From positions 1-14,046 of the forward strand of contig DXCY01000145.1 of assembly GCA_019115725.1 (NCBI GenBank): a stretch of DNA of 14,046 bases, in the 5' to 3' direction. The DNA is from Candidatus Luteimonas excrementigallinarum. GTDB lineage: Bacteria; Pseudomonadota; Gammaproteobacteria; Xanthomonadales; Xanthomonadaceae. This document shows positions 6,270 through 14,046 of this stretch, piece after piece; within the stretch, counting starts at the first letter, position 1; each line of letters opens with the position of its first letter. Both the position numbers and the translations under genes were made by a program. Under the pieces are notes generated by a model that made no database searches, was not told where the DNA came from, and worked only from the letters and a program-made list of their open reading frames with translations.

Positions 6270-6361
6270 GTTCCACGGGCCGAGTGGAGGATATTCCGCC
6301 CTCGTGCATCGTGCAGGGGAGACGGGTCGGTTTACCGGCCGCTATGGTGTTGCGACCTTTG

Positions 6362-6366
6362 GGAGG
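6362..6366 (+). promoter_or_regulatory. Strong ribosome binding site of the receptor gene
   Basis: GGAGG seven bases before ATG 6374. It fixes the receptor start, because the same frame stays open for about 440 bp further upstream. Confidence 0.8.
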
Positions 6367-6373
6367 AAAGGCG

Positions 6374-9300
6374 ATGCGAAACAGACACGGTGCACTGGCC
6401 CGGGCGGTCCGCCTGGGGCTGGTTGCCATGGCAATGAGTGCCGGGCCGGTGCTGGCGGGCGATGTCACGTTCGATGTGCAGGGGGGAAGCCTGGAAGAGG
6501 CGCTGCCCGAATTTGCCCGCCAGGCGGGACTGCAGATCATCGCGCCGGCGGGAGAGCCGGGAGCCCCGGCCGTCGAAGTGCCGCCCCTGGCCGGTGAGAT
6601 GGACACGCGCGAGGCGCTGGAGCGGCTGATTGCCGACAGCGGCCTGCAGATCGCTTCCGACGACGGCACCACGATTACCCTGTACCGCCCGGAGATGCTT
6701 GCTTCGCTGGGAACTGGCAGCATGGCATTTGCCGGCCAGGCCGCCGCCACGCAGCAGCCGGTGCCTGCCGCGCCGCGCGCGGAAGAGGTGCGCCCCGCGG
6801 CGGCTGATTCCGATGTGGCCACGCTGGAGCAGGTGACCGTGGTCGGATCGCAGATCCGCGGCTCCAGCGCGGCGGCGATCCTGCCGGTGGTGACCATGCA
6901 GCCGGAGCAGATCGAGGCGACCGGGGCGATCTCGGGCGACGACCTGTTCCGCTCGATCCCGCAGATGGGTGATGTGTCCTTTGTCGGCACCAATGGCGGC
7001 AACAGCTCCAACTACGCGCGCGGCGATATCGCCTCCGTCAACCTGCGCGGGCTGGGCGTGGGTAACACGCTGCTGCTGGTCAATGGCCGCCGCACCGTGG
7101 TTCACCCCACCAGCCAGGCCGACGGCAACCTGGTGCCGGTGTTGAGCTACAACGCCAACACCATTCCGGTGAATGGCCTGCAGCGGGTGGAAGTGCTGCT
7201 CGACGGTGCCGCCGCCATCTACGGCACCGACGCCGTGGCCGGCGTGGTCAACAACGTGCTGCGCGACGACATGCATGGCGGTGAAATCACCGTCCAGTCG
7301 GGATCCGGCGAAGGCACCGGCCTGCGCGACTGGAGCGTGAGCGGCATTGTCGGGCGCAATACCGACGACCTGCGGGGCAACGTGACCTTGTCGTTCAATC
7401 ATTACCGCACCACCGGCATCGACTCGCTGGATCACGACTGGACCGCCACCGCGGACCGGCGGTTCGATTTCATTGGCACGCCGTTCGAAGGCGATCCGAG
7501 CCTGGACAACCGCAGTGCCACCAGCGCGTGGGGCAACTTCACCACCGGCCGTCCGGTGACCCGTGCCGGTGAGCTGGTGACTTCCGGCGCCGGCGCGTTC
7601 CACGTGCAGCCGGTGACCAACCCCGACTGTGCGGCCGACACCGGCGATGGGGTGTGCGTGGCCAGCGGCTCCAAGGCGAGCTCCGGCGCCGACCGCAACC
7701 TGCGCTCCGACGCCCAGGCCCAGTGGCCGCTGTCGCTGACGCCCGAAGTGCGCCGCACCAACCTGTTCCTGACCTCGAAGTGGGACTTCGACAACGGCAT
7801 CGGTTTCTTCAGCGAGCTCGGCTATTACCACGCCGACGCGGACAGCCTGCAGATGCCGGTCAACTCGATCGCCGCGCTGCCCGTGGTGGTCCCCGGCAGC
7901 AACCACTGGAACCCGTTTGGCGCTGCGCTGCTGCCCGATGGCAGCGTGAATCCCAACCGGATCGACGGCCTGGATATCGGCCCGGACGGCCTGCCGGTGA
8001 CGATTTCCTCCTACCGCTTCGAGCGCCCGACCAGAATCCAGGTGGAGAACGAACAGGTACGCGCGCTGGCCGGCCTGCGTGGCTTCCACTACAACTTCGA
8101 CTGGGAATCGGCCCTGATGTATTCGCAGGCCAAGGTGGTGGATACCCAGCAGGCGGTCAGCATGACCCTGTTCCAGCAGGCGCTGGCGGATCCGGGTGCC
8201 AGCGCCTACAACCCGTTCTGTGGCGGCTGCAATTCCGACGCGGTGCTGGACCGGTTCTACGTCGATGCCGTTCGTGAGAGCCGCACCGAACTGTGGCTGT
8301 GGGACTTCAAGGCGTCCCGCCCCGACCTGTTCAGCCTGCCGGCGGGTGACGTGGGCCTGGCGGCGGGGATCGAGGCGCGCCATGAGCGCCAGCGCGACAA
8401 CCGCGATCCGCGCGTGGATGGCAGCCTGTTCTTCGTCGATGCGGTGACCGGCAACGAGTACCCCAGCGATATCTATGGCGTCAGCCCGACCCCCGATACC
8501 GAGGGGTCGCGCACGGTGTACGCGCTGTTCGCGGAAATGTCGGTGCCGCTGGTGGCGCCGCAGATGGATGTGCCGCTGGTGCGTTCGCTGGACCTGCAGC
8601 TGGCGGGTCGCGCCGAGCGCTACAGTGATTTCGGCAGCGTGGCCAAGCCCAAGCTTGCCCTGGGATGGGAGCTGGTGGACGGGCTGCGCCTGCGCGCGTC
8701 CTGGGCGGAAGGCTTCCGCGCGCCGAACCTGGAGCAGGTCAATGCAACCCTGGTGAGCAGGTCCAATACCCGCACCGACTACATCCAGTGCGAAGTCGAT
8801 GTGCGCAACGGTGCCTCCGACAGCTTCACTAACTGCCCGCATAGCGCCTCGACCACCGCCCGGCGTTCCGGCAACCCGGACCTGGAGCCGGAGACCTCCA
8901 CCAACACCAGCGCCGGCCTGGTGTGGCAGCCGCGCTTCCTGCCCGATGCCGCGGGCAGCTGGATGTTCTCGCTGGATTACTTCAAGTACGAGCAGGAAGG
9001 CATCATCGGCCTGTTTGGCGAGGGCAATGCGCTGACCCTGGACTACCTGCTGCGCATGCAGGGATCGAGCAATCCGAACGTGGTGCGTGCCGATCCGAGC
9101 GTGGATGACATTGCCCGCTACGAGGGCACGGGGCTGGATCCGGCCGGCCGCGTGCTGTACGTGACCGACCAGTACGTCAACCTGCAGCCGCAGACGGTGC
9201 GCGGGGTGGACTACGGCATGTCGTGGCGCTCGCCGGAGACCGGCTGGGGCCAGTTCGGCGTCAGCATCAACGGCACCCGGGTGATCGAGTTCTACCGCGA

Positions 9301-9736
9301 CCTGTCGCCGGACATCCAGGTGCTGGCCGATGCGCGGGATGCAGGCCTGATCGACGGTTCGGTGTGGATCGCCGGTGGCGGCGATCTCAGGGCCCAGGGC
9401 GGCACCCCGGAATGGAAGTGGAGCAGCACGGTCACCTGGCGCAAGGGCGGGCTCAGCATGGGCGGCAGCGTGCGCTACACCGGTGCCGTGTGGGATACCG
9501 GCCTGTCGGACAGCGATGGCAACCAGTGGCGGGTGGATTCGCACACCATCGGCAACCTGTTCGCGCGCTATGAGTTCAGCAACGCAGGGCGGCTGGATGG
9601 CTGGTCGGCGAAGCTGGGCGTGAACAATGTGACCGATGAGCGCCCGTCGGTGAGTTCAGGGGCCTATGGCTACCTGTCCAACCTGTACCAGCCCTACCCG
9701 CGTTACTGGTACATGAGCGTGACCAGGTCGTTCTGA
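6374..9736 (+). CDS. TonB-dependent outer-membrane receptor with N-terminal STN signalling domain
   Basis: Outer-membrane active transporter of 1120 residues, of the transducer (FecA-like) class. Signal peptide ends near Ala28 (GPVLA|GD). An STN domain covers about 31-100 (VTFDVQGGSLEEALPEFARQAGLQI ... ALERLIADSGLQI), the part that touches FecR-type regulators. A low-complexity linker leads to a TonB-box-like LEQVTVVGSQIRG from residue 151, the plug (about 165-290, with LRGLGVGNTLLLVNGRR and AAAIYGTDAVAGVVN), and a 22-strand-type barrel ending in an aromatic C-terminus (YWYMSVTRSF). The start at 6374 has GGAGG seven bases ahead. Six cysteines occur as three close pairs (419/428, 616/619, 806/821), probably in outer loops. 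First gene of the operon; its TGA overlaps the sigma-factor ATG by one base. The ligand is unknown. Confidence 0.95.
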   Translation: MRNRHGALARAVRLGLVAMAMSAGPVLAGDVTFDVQGGSLEEALPEFARQAGLQIIAPAGEPGAPAVEVPPLAGEMDTREALERLIADSGLQIASDDGTTITLYRPEMLASLGTGSMAFAGQAAATQQPVPAAPRAEEVRPAAADSDVATLEQVTVVGSQIRGSSAAAILPVVTMQPEQIEATGAISGDDLFRSIPQMGDVSFVGTNGGNSSNYARGDIASVNLRGLGVGNTLLLVNGRRTVVHPTSQADGNLVPVLSYNANTIPVNGLQRVEVLLDGAAAIYGTDAVAGVVNNVLRDDMHGGEITVQSGSGEGTGLRDWSVSGIVGRNTDDLRGNVTLSFNHYRTTGIDSLDHDWTATADRRFDFIGTPFEGDPSLDNRSATSAWGNFTTGRPVTRAGELVTSGAGAFHVQPVTNPDCAADTGDGVCVASGSKASSGADRNLRSDAQAQWPLSLTPEVRRTNLFLTSKWDFDNGIGFFSELGYYHADADSLQMPVNSIAALPVVVPGSNHWNPFGAALLPDGSVNPNRIDGLDIGPDGLPVTISSYRFERPTRIQVENEQVRALAGLRGFHYNFDWESALMYSQAKVVDTQQAVSMTLFQQALADPGASAYNPFCGGCNSDAVLDRFYVDAVRESRTELWLWDFKASRPDLFSLPAGDVGLAAGIEARHERQRDNRDPRVDGSLFFVDAVTGNEYPSDIYGVSPTPDTEGSRTVYALFAEMSVPLVAPQMDVPLVRSLDLQLAGRAERYSDFGSVAKPKLALGWELVDGLRLRASWAEGFRAPNLEQVNATLVSRSNTRTDYIQCEVDVRNGASDSFTNCPHSASTTARRSGNPDLEPETSTNTSAGLVWQPRFLPDAAGSWMFSLDYFKYEQEGIIGLFGEGNALTLDYLLRMQGSSNPNVVRADPSVDDIARYEGTGLDPAGRVLYVTDQYVNLQPQTVRGVDYGMSWRSPETGWGQFGVSINGTRVIEFYRDLSPDIQVLADARDAGLIDGSVWIAGGGDLRAQGGTPEWKWSSTVTWRKGGLSMGGSVRYTGAVWDTGLSDSDGNQWRVDSHTIGNLFARYEFSNAGRLDGWSAKLGVNNVTDERPSVSSGAYGYLSNLYQPYPRYWYMSVTRSF

Positions 9737-10365
9737 TGGCGATGGACGGGTCAGTGGCCGCCGGCGGTGGGAGCCCATCGCTGGCGGCGGACAGGGCGGT
9801 GTGGCTGGCGGAAGAGATCCTGCCCCATGAGCCGGCGCTCAGGCGCTGGCTGCGCGAGCGGCTGGCGCTGCCGGGAACGGATGCGGATGACATCGTGCAG
9901 GAGAGTTACGCCAGGTTGGCGGGACTGGATTGCATTACGCACGTCCGTGAGCCGCGCGCCTATCTGTTCACGGTGGCCCGGTCCGTCGTGCACCACCACC
10001 TGCGCCGGGCGCAGGTGGTGGCTTTCGAGACGGTCGCCGAGCTTGATGGTCTGGGGGCGGAGGCGCCGGGCACGGACTCGCCCGAACACTTCGCCTGTTC
10101 GCGCCAGCAGCTGGCCCTGGCCCATGAGCTGCTGGCCTCGCTGCCCAATCGCTGTCGCGAGGTGTTCAGTCTGCGCCGCATCGAAGGCCTGTCGCAGCGC
10201 GAGGTGGCCGAGAAGCTGCGGATCAGCCAGAGCACGGTTGAAAAACACATGATCAAGGCACTGCGGCTGCTGATGGCAGGCGTGGGTGCCGGGACCGCGG
10301 CGTCCACGACGGCGCCGCCCTTGAGTCGCCCCGGGAGGATGGAGCGCTCGCATGGAAAGCGCTGA
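9736..10365 (+). CDS. ECF sigma factor, FecI type
   Basis: RNA polymerase sigma factor of 209 residues that should direct transcription of the receptor operon when released by the FecR-type protein. Region 2 covers about 25-95, with the conserved DDIVQESYARL at 51-61 and PRAYLFTVAR at 73-82. Region 4 covers about 130-180: LPNRCREVFSLRRIEGLSQREVAEKLRISQSTVEKHM, a helix-turn-helix used for -35 recognition. The C-terminal 28 residues are low-complexity and probably exist because the frame runs 14 nt into the next gene. The start overlaps the receptor stop (TGATG). Order receptor-sigma-FecR differs from the E. coli fecIR-fecA order but keeps the same partners. No clear FecI-type promoter could be recognised ahead of the receptor. 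Confidence 0.93.
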   Translation: MAMDGSVAAGGGSPSLAADRAVWLAEEILPHEPALRRWLRERLALPGTDADDIVQESYARLAGLDCITHVREPRAYLFTVARSVVHHHLRRAQVVAFETVAELDGLGAEAPGTDSPEHFACSRQQLALAHELLASLPNRCREVFSLRRIEGLSQREVAEKLRISQSTVEKHMIKALRLLMAGVGAGTAASTTAPPLSRPGRMERSHGKR

Positions 10366-11338
10366 TCGCATGGACATTGATGCCACCGCCGCGGCCTGGG
10401 TGGTACGCGAGGACCGTGGAGCGCTGAGCGCTGCCGAAGTCTCCGAACGCGACCATTGGCTGGCCGCGTCCAGCCGCCATTTTGGCGCCTATGCGCGGGC
10501 GCGTGCCGTGCTGGCCTGGACGGATCGTGTTCCGGCGGTGCCGGCCGCACGATCCCGGAGGCGCCGCAGCGCCTGGTTGCTGGCAACCGCTGCGACGCTG
10601 GTTGCGGCTGTGGCCGGCACCCTGCTGCTGGCATGGCCGCAGGGCACGCTGCATCACACGGCCCGGGGGGAGATCCTGCGGGTGGCGCTGGAGGACGGGT
10701 CCGTGCTGACCCTCGACGCGGATACCCGGGTGCGCACGCGGATGCACGCCGACCGGCGTGAGCTGCAGCTGCTGTCCGGAACCGCACTGTTCGACGTGGC
10801 CAGTGATCCTGCGCGCCCGTTCACCGTCGAAGCCGATGGCACCCGTGTGACTGCGGTGGGCACCCGTTTCAGTATCAGCCTGGATGGCCGCGGCAGCGCC
10901 GGGGCCGGGCCGGTGGAAGTGCTGGTGAGCGAGGGTGTGGTGGACGTCACGGACAGCGGGCCGGCACCGGTGCCGGCGCGTTTGCATGCGGGCATGCGCG
11001 CTGTTGCGCGTCCCTCTACCGGGATTGCCGTGGACCGGATCGAGGACACCGAGCTGGATCGTCGCCTGCTGTGGCGGGAAGGCATGCTGGCTTTCAACGG
11101 CGACACTCTGTCGGTGGCGGCGGCGCGTTTCCGGCGCTACAGCGATGTACCGATCATCATCGATGACCCCCGCGTTGGCAGTCGGCGCGTGGTGGGCCTG
11201 TACCCCGCCAACGATCCGGCGGGGTTCGCCCGCAACGTGGCCGTCAGCCTGGGGCTGGAGGTCGAGGATGTGAGCGGCGGAGTGCGCCTGAGGGTGCCCG
11301 CGATGGACGTCACTGCTGACGGCCTGCAACTGCAATGA
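10352..11338 (+). CDS. FecR-family anti-sigma/signal-transducing membrane protein
   Basis: Inner-membrane regulator of 328 residues linking the receptor's STN domain to the sigma factor. The cytoplasmic N-terminal domain (about 7-60; TAAAWVVREDRGALSAAEVSERDHWLAASSRHFGAY) is the DUF4880-type sigma-binding part. One membrane helix lies at about 73-95. The periplasmic FecR domain follows (RGEILRVALEDGSVLTLDADTRV ... FDVASDPARPFTVEADGTRVTAVGTRFSI ... VEVLVSEGVVDV), and a C-terminal STN-like/DUF4974 domain covers about 245-320 (LAFNGDTLSVAAARFRRYSDVPIIID). The ATG at 10352 overlaps the sigma gene by 14 nt; an ATG at 10370 is also possible. Its stop codon overlaps a possible ATG of the next gene. 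Confidence 0.93.
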   Translation: MESADRMDIDATAAAWVVREDRGALSAAEVSERDHWLAASSRHFGAYARARAVLAWTDRVPAVPAARSRRRRSAWLLATAATLVAAVAGTLLLAWPQGTLHHTARGEILRVALEDGSVLTLDADTRVRTRMHADRRELQLLSGTALFDVASDPARPFTVEADGTRVTAVGTRFSISLDGRGSAGAGPVEVLVSEGVVDVTDSGPAPVPARLHAGMRAVARPSTGIAVDRIEDTELDRRLLWREGMLAFNGDTLSVAAARFRRYSDVPIIIDDPRVGSRRVVGLYPANDPAGFARNVAVSLGLEVEDVSGGVRLRVPAMDVTADGLQLQ

Positions 11339-11349
11339 GGAAATCATTC

Positions 11350-13173
11350 ATGCACAAGTCCCTTCCCGGTGTGATGGCACCGGCCCTGATTGCGGCTGTC
11401 GCAACCCTGTGGGCGGCGGGCAGCGCCCACGCCGGCCTGCTGATCCGCGATGCGCAGGTGCTGGATGCGGAGACCGGCCAGCCGCACGCGGTCGACGTGC
11501 TGGTTGAGGACGGACGGATTGCCCGCATTGGCACCGGGCTTTCCACCGGACAAGCCACCCAGGTGGTGGATGGCAGTGGGCTGTCGCTGGTGCCCGGCAT
11601 GCTTGATCTGCATACCCACTGGACTCCCAATACGCGCCCGGCCGCGCTGCCGGAGGTGGCCAACGCCTATCTCGATGCCGGTGTGACCACGGTGGCCGAC
11701 TACCACCAGCAGCCGGAGGCCCATGCGCCGCGGCGCGACTGGCTTGCGGACCTGGCCGCCCCGAGCGTGCACTTTGGCGCGCGCATGAGTACGCCGCTGG
11801 GCCATGGTGCCGACTGGGCCGACCAGGCCACCACCCGCTGGGTCAATTCCCCGGAGGCGGCCCGTGCTGCGGTACAGGAGATCGCGACCTATGGGCCTGA
11901 TTTCATCAAGGCCTTCACCGATGGCTGGCGCTACAACAATGCGCCCGACAACACGAGCATGGACGAAGCCACGCTGACCGCGCTGGTGGACGAGGCCCAT
12001 CGCCATGGGATCAAGGTTTTCAGCCACACGGTGACCGTGGAGCGGGCCAAGCAGGCCGCGCGCGCAGGCGTTGACCTGATTGCCCACAGCATCCTCGATC
12101 GGCCGGTGGATGATGAGCTGATTGCGCTGATGCGCGGACACGGCACGGCCTATGGTCCAAGCCTGGCGGTATATGAGCCGGTGCGGGTGGGCGATGCGCC
12201 GCCCGAGGATCCGGACACCCCGGTGCTGCAGCAGCGGCGGCGCAATTTCGATGTGGCCCTGGCCAATGTGAAGCGCATGCATGACGCCGGGATACCGGTG
12301 GTGGTGGCAACCGACGCCGGCATGCCCGGCACTCCCCACGGCCGGGCCGCCACCCGCGAGCTGGAACTGCTGGTGCGCGCCGGGCTGACGCCGCGCCAGG
12401 CGCTTCACGCGGCCACCGCGGGCGCGGCGATGGTGCTGGGCACGACCGATCGCGGGGTGCTTGCCGAAGGCCGGCGGGCGGACCTGGTGCTGGTGCAGGG
12501 GGAGCCGTGGGATGACGTCACCGCAATGCAGCGGGTGCAGCGCGTCTTTCTGGCGGGCGAGGAAGTGACCGGTCCGGATGCCAGCCGTCCGTCGGCAAAC
12601 GCCCGCGCCAGCCTGCCGCCGCGACCCTTGTCCGCGCTGATCGATGACTTCGAGCGCGCCGACGGCCGCACGGCGCTGGATACCCTGCGCATCAGCGATG
12701 CTGACGGTGGCAACGATCGCACCTGGCAATCGAGCCTGCGCATCGCCCGTCCGGATGGTGATGGACATGTCCTGTCCACCCATGCGCGGCTGTCGCATTC
12801 CGGCCGCGCCTATGCCGCGGTGCTGCTGCCGCTCTCGCGCGGCTCCGTGGCACCTGCCGACCTGGAGGACTGGCAGGGCCTGTCGTTCCAGGCCAGGGGG
12901 GAGGCGGGATCCGTGCGGGTGGAAATCCGCGGACAGGAAGGACGGCGCTGGGCGCATGAGTTCCAGCTGGCGCCCGGATGGCAGGACTACCAGGTGCCGT
13001 GGACTGGATTTGCCGGCCTGCCGCCCTGGCGCGGAGATGGTGACCCGCCGGCCTGGCAGGGCGACGATGCGATGCAGATCGCGTTTTCCGTCGGCGGGGC
13101 GCCCGGTGATACGGCGTGGTTCGAACTGGATGAGGTGCGCCTGATCGGCCCGCAGGAAGGAGCGGCGCCTTGA
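11350..13173 (+). CDS. Secreted metal-dependent amidohydrolase fused to a C-terminal CIA30-like domain
   Basis: Exported hydrolase of 607 residues. Signal peptide ends near Ala28 (GSAHA|GL). The amidohydrolase (imidazolonepropionase/prolidase-like) domain covers about 29-415 and shows the full binuclear metal set: His88 and His90 (DLHTHW), Lys187 as likely carboxylated bridge (FIKAF), His226 (FSHTV), His246 (LIAHS) and Asp322 (VATDAG). The end of the domain has the usual GRRADLVLVQGEP strand. From about 430 (LIDDFERADG) to the end is a beta-rich CIA30/CBM11-like domain (W.G.SFQARGEAGSVRVEIRG ... WQDYQVPW ... AWFELDEVRL). I chose ATG 11350 because AGGA sits eight bases ahead; ATG 11335 overlaps the fecR-like stop and adds five residues. 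The substrate is unknown; amide, peptide or lactam bonds are the family's usual targets. It overlaps the next gene by 4 nt. Confidence 0.93.
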   Translation: MHKSLPGVMAPALIAAVATLWAAGSAHAGLLIRDAQVLDAETGQPHAVDVLVEDGRIARIGTGLSTGQATQVVDGSGLSLVPGMLDLHTHWTPNTRPAALPEVANAYLDAGVTTVADYHQQPEAHAPRRDWLADLAAPSVHFGARMSTPLGHGADWADQATTRWVNSPEAARAAVQEIATYGPDFIKAFTDGWRYNNAPDNTSMDEATLTALVDEAHRHGIKVFSHTVTVERAKQAARAGVDLIAHSILDRPVDDELIALMRGHGTAYGPSLAVYEPVRVGDAPPEDPDTPVLQQRRRNFDVALANVKRMHDAGIPVVVATDAGMPGTPHGRAATRELELLVRAGLTPRQALHAATAGAAMVLGTTDRGVLAEGRRADLVLVQGEPWDDVTAMQRVQRVFLAGEEVTGPDASRPSANARASLPPRPLSALIDDFERADGRTALDTLRISDADGGNDRTWQSSLRIARPDGDGHVLSTHARLSHSGRAYAAVLLPLSRGSVAPADLEDWQGLSFQARGEAGSVRVEIRGQEGRRWAHEFQLAPGWQDYQVPWTGFAGLPPWRGDGDPPAWQGDDAMQIAFSVGGAPGDTAWFELDEVRLIGPQEGAAP

Positions 13174-14046
13174 TCGCCCGCTGCGTGCTGGCCGCACTGC
13201 TGGCAGCGGCCAGCGCATGCGGAACGGACGCCTGGGCGGGTGCCGGCAGCACGGCGCGGATCAGCGCCGGCCAGTCCCAGGTGCGCGCCGAGGTGGATGC
13301 CTGGGCCGGGTCGCAGGCCCGGCTGGCGCAGGCGATCTGGGAGCAGCCGGAGCTTGGTTATCAGGAGGCCCTGGCCTCTTCCCTGCTCCAGGATGAGCTG
13401 CGCCAGGCCGGGTTTGAAATCGAGGCCGGCGTGGCGGGCATGCCGACGGCCTTTGTCGCCCGTGCTGGCCGGCGCGGCAGCGGCCCGGTGATCGCGCTGC
13501 TGGCGGAGATGGACGCACTGCCGGGCATGTCCCAGCAGGCCGGGCCGCAGCGTTCGCCGCTGTCCGGGCACGATGCCGGGCACGCCTGTGGCCACAACCT
13601 GTTTGGCGCCGGCGCGGTGGGCGCGGCCCGGGCGATCGCGCACTGGTTGGACAGCAGTGGGCAGGAAGGCGAGATCCGGGTCTACGGCACGCCCGCCGAG
13701 GAAGGAGGCTCGGGCAAGGTCTTCATGGTCCGCGCCGGCCTGTTCGACGACGTGGATATTGCCCTGCACTGGCACCCTTCGGACAGCAACTCCGCGGCGC
13801 AGTCCACCAGCCTGGCCAACATCAGCGGCAAGTTCCGCTTCCACGGCGTGGCCTCGCACGCGGCCATCGCGCCCGAGCGAGGACGTTCCGCGCTGGACGG
13901 AGTGGAAGCCCTCAACCACATGGCCAACATGCTGCGGGAACACGTGCCCGATGGCACCCGCATCCATTACGCGATCACCGATGGCGGCCGCGCCCCGAAC
14001 GTGGTGCCCGCCCAGGCCGAGGTGTACTACTACGTGCGCCACACGC
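13170..14046 (+). CDS. Secreted M20D-family amidohydrolase/peptidase (AbgB-like), partial at right edge
   Basis: Exported metallo-hydrolase; 292 residues are visible and the C-terminus is cut. The start is TTG 13170, overlapping the previous stop (TTGA), with AAGGAG at 13157-13162. A signal sequence follows (CVLAALLAAASACGTDAWAG); cleavage may be after AWA, or at Cys17 as a lipoprotein. The catalytic domain shows LLAEMDALPG, the metal-binding GHDAGHACGHN with Cys140 and His142, Glu177-Glu178 in GTPAEEGGSG, and His200 in ALHWHP. From about 215 the lid/dimerisation domain begins (FRFHGVASHAAIAPERGRSALDGVEALN). The wording of these motifs is closest to AbgB (aminobenzoyl-glutamate utilisation B) and related aminoacylases, which cut an amide between an acyl or aromatic group and an amino acid. 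Last visible gene of the receptor operon. Confidence 0.92.
   Translation, partial: MIARCVLAALLAAASACGTDAWAGAGSTARISAGQSQVRAEVDAWAGSQARLAQAIWEQPELGYQEALASSLLQDELRQAGFEIEAGVAGMPTAFVARAGRRGSGPVIALLAEMDALPGMSQQAGPQRSPLSGHDAGHACGHNLFGAGAVGAARAIAHWLDSSGQEGEIRVYGTPAEEGGSGKVFMVRAGLFDDVDIALHWHPSDSNSAAQSTSLANISGKFRFHGVASHAAIAPERGRSALDGVEALNHMANMLREHVPDGTRIHYAITDGGRAPNVVPAQAEVYYYVRHT

Noticed and set aside
5936..6373. Upstream extension of the receptor reading frame by about 146 codons
   Set aside because: It runs antisense through the DsbB-like gene, has no domain, and the true start at 6374 has a strong GGAGG and begins a proper signal peptide.
6332..9544. Very long open frame on the minus strand (over 1000 codons) opposite the receptor gene
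   Set aside because: It is a codon-bias shadow of the receptor in GC-rich DNA; the translation is His/Gln/Arg/Ala-rich with no recognisable domain, while the plus strand encodes a complete TonB-dependent receptor.
11344..13218. Long open frame on the minus strand (over 600 codons) opposite the amidohydrolase
   Set aside because: Same shadow effect; low-complexity translation, no motifs, and the plus-strand frame shows a full metal-binding set.

Overview
The window is GC-rich with a strong G/C third-position bias and tightly packed, often overlapping genes. The gene types (DsbD/TlpA/DsbG operon, FecI/FecR-type signalling beside a TonB-dependent receptor with an STN domain, a secreted CIA30-fused amidohydrolase) suggest a Gram-negative gammaproteobacterium, most likely of the Xanthomonadaceae (Lysobacter/Luteimonas/Stenotrophomonas type). 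The family assignment is inference from gene content; no marker gene is present. I see no RNA gene, insertion sequence, CRISPR array or phage gene.

Layout. (1) 1-1530, minus strand: an OmpR-type response regulator followed, with a 4-nt overlap, by its sensor histidine kinase, which runs off the left edge. (2) 1531-1639: a divergent control region holding a 19-bp palindrome that also reads as CTTAAG-N5-CTTAAG, the form of a PmrA/QseB-type box. (3) 1640-5075, plus strand: a three-gene periplasmic thiol-redox operon: DsbD, a membrane-anchored TlpA-like thioredoxin with an Lgt-like membrane part, and a DsbG/DsbC-like probable lipoprotein. (4) 5189-5536, plus: an ArsR-family repressor with the two cysteines, at the right spacing, of the persulfide sensors BigR/SqrR. 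(5) 5544-6193, minus: a small CCxSGCxxC 'oxidoreductase-like' protein and, upstream of it, a four-helix DsbB-like membrane protein that keeps only the first cysteine pair. (6) 6374-14046, plus: a five-gene operon of TonB-dependent receptor, FecI-type ECF sigma factor, FecR-type anti-sigma regulator, secreted amidohydrolase with C-terminal CIA30 domain, and a secreted M20D peptidase cut by the right edge.

How the genes work together. Regions 1-5 look like an envelope disulfide/thiol module: DsbD carries electrons across the inner membrane, the TlpA-like and DsbG-like proteins use them in the periplasm, and the two-component system and the BigR-like repressor are candidate regulators. Region 6 looks like a substrate-induced uptake-and-cleavage system: the receptor binds a ligand outside, signals through its STN domain to FecR and the sigma factor, and brings the ligand into the periplasm, where two exported metal-dependent amide hydrolases could cut it. 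The ligand cannot be told from the sequence; the hydrolase families point to an N-acylated or aromatic amino acid or a peptide-like amide.
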